From: a virus
Reading direction: 5' to 3' (one strand)
Length of the DNA stretch: 54,888 bases
IMG/VR virus record: IMGVR_UViG_3300027848_000027
Span: 1-54,888 of that record
The position numbers and the translations under genes are program-made. Below are positions 52,742-54,888 of this stretch, in pieces. The notes under the pieces were generated by a model. It saw only the letters and a list, made by a program, of their open reading frames with translations, had not been told where the DNA came from and searched no databases. The number at the start of each line of letters is the position of its first letter. Position 1 is the stretch's first letter.

Positions 52742-54253
52742 TTATATTTCGATAAACCACGCAGTTATGTTAGGACTAGGTATTCCCGTACCATTACAAT
52801 AGAACGAAATTTTATCTCCTGCATTGATCAGTATATTTAATCCTGATGCGAATCCACTATCGGATGAAAATATTGATAGGGATCCGGCATTCACTCCATT
52901 TATATGAACCTCAGCATCCCATGTTTCTACTCCGTCACAACTAGCACTAATATCAGTTATTTCACATTTGAATGTAGCAATATAAGGAGACGTATTAGTA
53001 AATACGTTACCGACTCCTATTAAATATATATTAGTCGTATTGTTATTATTTCCAGCAGACCACGTCCATGTTTTACGCGGAACAGGATGAACGAGCGGAG
53101 AAGATACCCATAATCCAGAAGATCCTGCATATATTAGTATGTCTCCATCGTTTGGTGTATCTGCATCAACATCTGATAATTCACTAAGTAACATAATAAT
53201 ATCAACTGTTACATACTTATCGGGTGATTCAATAATTGAGAATTTCTCACTAAAATCTAAATGTTCAATATCTGCATCTCCAACTACTATTCCATTTGAT
53301 AATATATCATATAATGTTCCTGGATTAGATGGACCACCGGTTGATGATATTGTAATATCACTTGCTAGAGTTCCGCCATTATCTACAATTGAAATTGTCG
53401 TATTTGCTCCTTCTATAAAATTTAGTATTCCTCTTGTTGATATTAGAGAACCTGCTTTCTTAACTTTAATAGGCGGTGATACTGCGTTCGCTTCTAGTGT
53501 ATTTGCAATATCATCATATGTCCAATCTATAGTTGCAGTATTCTGAATGAGAGCCGATACTCTATCATCTACTCTTTCATTTGTAAAATATAAATTTGAT
53601 CCTTCTGATAAGTTAGTTGTTGAAAATGGAGTTAGTGAAATATTTCCAGTTAATGTATTAGCCGGATCGTTATATGTCCAAGTTAAACCCGTACCATTTT
53701 TAATAAGTACCGCAACTCGATCATCGATTACTTCTGTTGTAAAATATTTATTAGTTGCACCTTCAATAAGATCATCCGTATTAAACGGAGATAAAGAAAT
53801 AGTAGGAGTTAATGTGTTTGCCGGATCGTTATACGACCATGATATTCCTGTACCATTCTGTATTAAACTCGACACTCTGTCGTCAACTCTTTCGTTAGTA
53901 TAATATAGACTAATACCTTCAGCTAAGTTAGTTGTAGAGAATGGAGCAAGTGACACATTTCCAATTAAGGTATTTGCAATATCATTATATGTCCAAGTTA
54001 AACCCGTACCATTTAATATCAAAGACGATACGCGATCGTCAACTCTTTCGTTTGTGAAATATAAATTTGAACCCTCGGTTACTCCATCGGTTGTGATGGC
54101 TAATGTTTCTGGATCTGCCCACGTTACGTTACCAACACCGTCCGTTACCATTACGAATCCATATGATCCATCTGATGTTGGCAGAGTATATGAATTAGCT
54201 ATTTCTAGGAATCCTTTGACTGATAAGTTTGTATATGTCTTAGTTATTTTCAC
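52742..54253 (-). CDS. Fibre/virion protein built from four ~52-residue repeats
   Basis: This 503-residue protein starts at GTG (GTG AAA ATA ACT). After a short N-terminus with VMVTDGVGNVTWADP, four tandem repeats (about 58-258) of the form EGxNLYFTNERVDDRVSxLIxNGTGLTWTYND, then ANTLxxxxSLxPF, follow. Repeats of this NLYFTNERVDDRV type are known in phage virion fibre proteins. A beta-rich region (about 270-400) leads to a C-terminal domain (KTWTWSAGNNNNTTNIYLIG … FYCNGTGIPSPNITAWFIEI) resembling a compact attachment or decoration domain. A fibre for tail or head is likely; the N-terminal partner cannot be named. Confidence 0.7.
   Translation of the reverse strand: MKITKTYTNLSVKGFLEIANSYTLPTSDGSYGFVMVTDGVGNVTWADPETLAITTDGVTEGSNLYFTNERVDDRVSSLILNGTGLTWTYNDIANTLIGNVSLAPFSTTNLAEGISLYYTNERVDDRVSSLIQNGTGISWSYNDPANTLTPTISLSPFNTDDLIEGATNKYFTTEVIDDRVAVLIKNGTGLTWTYNDPANTLTGNISLTPFSTTNLSEGSNLYFTNERVDDRVSALIQNTATIDWTYDDIANTLEANAVSPPIKVKKAGSLISTRGILNFIEGANTTISIVDNGGTLASDITISSTGGPSNPGTLYDILSNGIVVGDADIEHLDFSEKFSIIESPDKYVTVDIIMLLSELSDVDADTPNDGDILIYAGSSGLWVSSPLVHPVPRKTWTWSAGNNNNTTNIYLIGVGNVFTNTSPYIATFKCEITDISASCDGVETWDAEVHINGVNAGSLSIFSSDSGFASGLNILINAGDKISFYCNGTGIPSPNITAWFIEI
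53480..54082 (-). repeat. Four coding repeats in fibre gene
   Basis: About 156-bp units encode YFTNERVDDRVSSLI-type blocks; the third diverges (YFTTEVIDDRVAVLI) and the fourth is shortened and lacks the NGTG turn. The nucleotide sequences have diverged, so the repeats are old, not a fresh duplication. Confidence 0.8.
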
Positions 54254-54274
54254 AAATCTAATATTTAATTTTTA

Positions 54275-54550
54275 TTAATCAATTGTATCTACTATTATTT
54301 GATCAATTACATCATGTGAAATAGCTGCAACTGGTTCTTTAATATCAAGTGTTAATATTGTAGATTTAGCGGATGCTTTAATAGCTGTAATATTAGCAGA
54401 TTCTGGTAAATCAGAATTCATCCACTCATACATACATCCATTTTCATCTAATACCGATATTACCCAATAACTATGTATTCTGTCTACTTTAAATGATTCA
54501 CATCTTGTGAATTTGCAAGAATTTGCCTGTTTTGCCGTGAATTTAGCCAT
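54275..54550 (-). CDS. Small protein upstream of fibre gene, unknown
   Basis: This 91-residue protein (MAKFTAKQANSCKFTRCESFKVDRIHSYWVISVLDENGCMYEWMN…) has strands in its first half with three cysteines and a second half with A/I/S/T-rich strand-helix alternation. No domain is recognised. A late-type motif lies just upstream, and the fibre gene starts 21 bases downstream, so it may be a fibre partner or chaperone. Confidence 0.55.
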   Translation of the reverse strand: MAKFTAKQANSCKFTRCESFKVDRIHSYWVISVLDENGCMYEWMNSDLPESANITAIKASAKSTILTLDIKEPVAAISHDVIDQIIVDTID

Positions 54551-54560
54551 TATATCATCG

Positions 54561-54580
54561 TTATTTTATTTATTTATTTA
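54561..54580 (-). promoter_or_regulatory. Late-promoter-like motif before 91-residue gene
   Basis: The minus strand reads TAAATAAATAAATAAAATAA, 10 bases before the ATG at 54550. It would drive the small gene and the repeat fibre gene. Confidence 0.5.
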
Positions 54581-54588
54581 CAATAATA

Positions 54589-54699
54589 TTAGTATTGCAC
54601 AGTTTGCATATAGTAAGTAGTATCATTGAAATATCCATTCGTAGTTGGAGTAACTACACGTGGCGTAAATGTTGCGCCAATTCCCAGTCCATCATTACC
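54589..54699 (-). pseudogene. Start-less 36-codon remnant, fibre-like
   Basis: A frame open on the minus strand from just after a TGA (54700-54702) to TAA at 54589 encodes 36 residues (GNDGLGIGATFTPRVVTP … TTYYMQTVQY) with virion-protein-like composition but no start codon. It lies directly after the stop of the partial gene at 54705, in another frame. No single insertion would join them, so it could be a relic of an exchanged C-terminus or chance. Confidence 0.3.
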
Positions 54700-54704
54700 T
54701 CATT

Positions 54705-54888
54705 TTATAATTCTAACCAAGTATTATCAGGTTGGAATCTTATGATTACACCACCTGCAGGGTCAGATATATTATGTCCTATTAATCTTACAACTTCACC
54801 TGCAGTGGTTGGAGCGACTTCTGTAACATCTCCAGCATTACCAGCACCACTTGTTTGAATATATAATGGTTTTCCAGGGGATGCTGAT
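54705..54888 (-). CDS. C-terminal end of a virion/fibre protein, 5' part outside window
   Basis: The minus strand is open from the window edge to TAA at 54705-54707 and encodes 60 residues ending GGVIIRFQPDNTWLEL. Composition is G/T/A-rich with short strands (PGKPLYIQTSGAGNAGDVTE, VVRLIGHNI), like the C-terminal domain of a phage fibre or decoration protein. The gene's start lies beyond base 54888. Confidence 0.6.
   Translation of the reverse strand, partial: SASPGKPLYIQTSGAGNAGDVTEVAPTTAGEVVRLIGHNISDPAGGVIIRFQPDNTWLEL

Overview
The window reads as part of the genome of a large T4-like contractile-tailed phage (myovirus), probably infecting a Bacteroidota (flavobacterial) host. The phage assignment rests on recognisable T4-type parts: tail sheath (gp18 type), single-strand DNA-binding protein (gp32 type), flap/5'-exonuclease (Rnh type), late sigma factor (gp55 type), a probable tail-completion protein (gp15 type), and a long run of very large virion proteins. 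The host assignment is inference from AT-rich sequence, A/T-rich gene leaders without Shine-Dalgarno motifs, flavobacterial-looking signal peptides (…TFAQ, …TYSQN), an Hc1-like histone protein, a GCTD…NYNP…DDGSC motif typical of marine Bacteroidota, and a LemA/TPM gene pair.

Layout. Bases 1-1902 (+) hold the 3' part of the sheath gene, closed by a hairpin terminator. Bases 2106-23419 (-) hold nucleic-acid, chaperone and nucleotide genes: GroES, Rnh-like exonuclease, gp32, Hc1-like protein, two candidate capsid-packaged proteins (one with HExxH), B12-dependent ribonucleotide reductase, dUTPase, an S1-domain protein, a 1383-residue probable virion protein, GroEL, a Cas4/RecB-like nuclease, a DEDD exonuclease, a short nucleotide-sugar dehydrogenase, a freestanding homing endonuclease, a membrane protein, a metallophosphoesterase and a Thg1-like enzyme. 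Bases 23508-24185 (+) hold one late gene. Bases 24216-27570 (-) hold an envelope cluster: secreted protein, TPM-domain protein, LemA and two small proteins. Bases 27834-47311 (+) hold a RuvC-like resolvase, the gp55-like sigma factor, then six large tail/baseplate/fibre genes. Bases 47532-48335 (-) hold one unknown gene. Bases 48438-52141 (+) hold more tail genes, including the gp15-like and tube-fold proteins. Bases 52138-54888 (-) hold a membrane protein, a repeat-built fibre, a small protein and the end of another virion gene.

Regulation. Two promoter-like classes can be seen by eye. A (G/C/T)ATAAATAA motif resembling the T4 late promoter TATAAATA precedes virion-type genes. A GTATAAT motif precedes replication, chaperone, Thg1 and LemA genes. 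The gp55-like factor keeps a C-terminal LDF motif matching the T4 clamp-binding end, so clamp-coupled late transcription is plausible.

Most notable: an inverted fragment of the sheath gene forms the 3' end of the 1165-residue fibre gene and carries a 39-bp in-frame tandem duplication; four unrelated proteins share an N-terminal F-x-x-(Y/W)…I-(N/A)-E signature like T4 capsid-targeting sequences; a LemA-TPM module and a Thg1-like enzyme are carried by a phage; and a perfect 28-bp palindrome lies inside the dUTPase gene.
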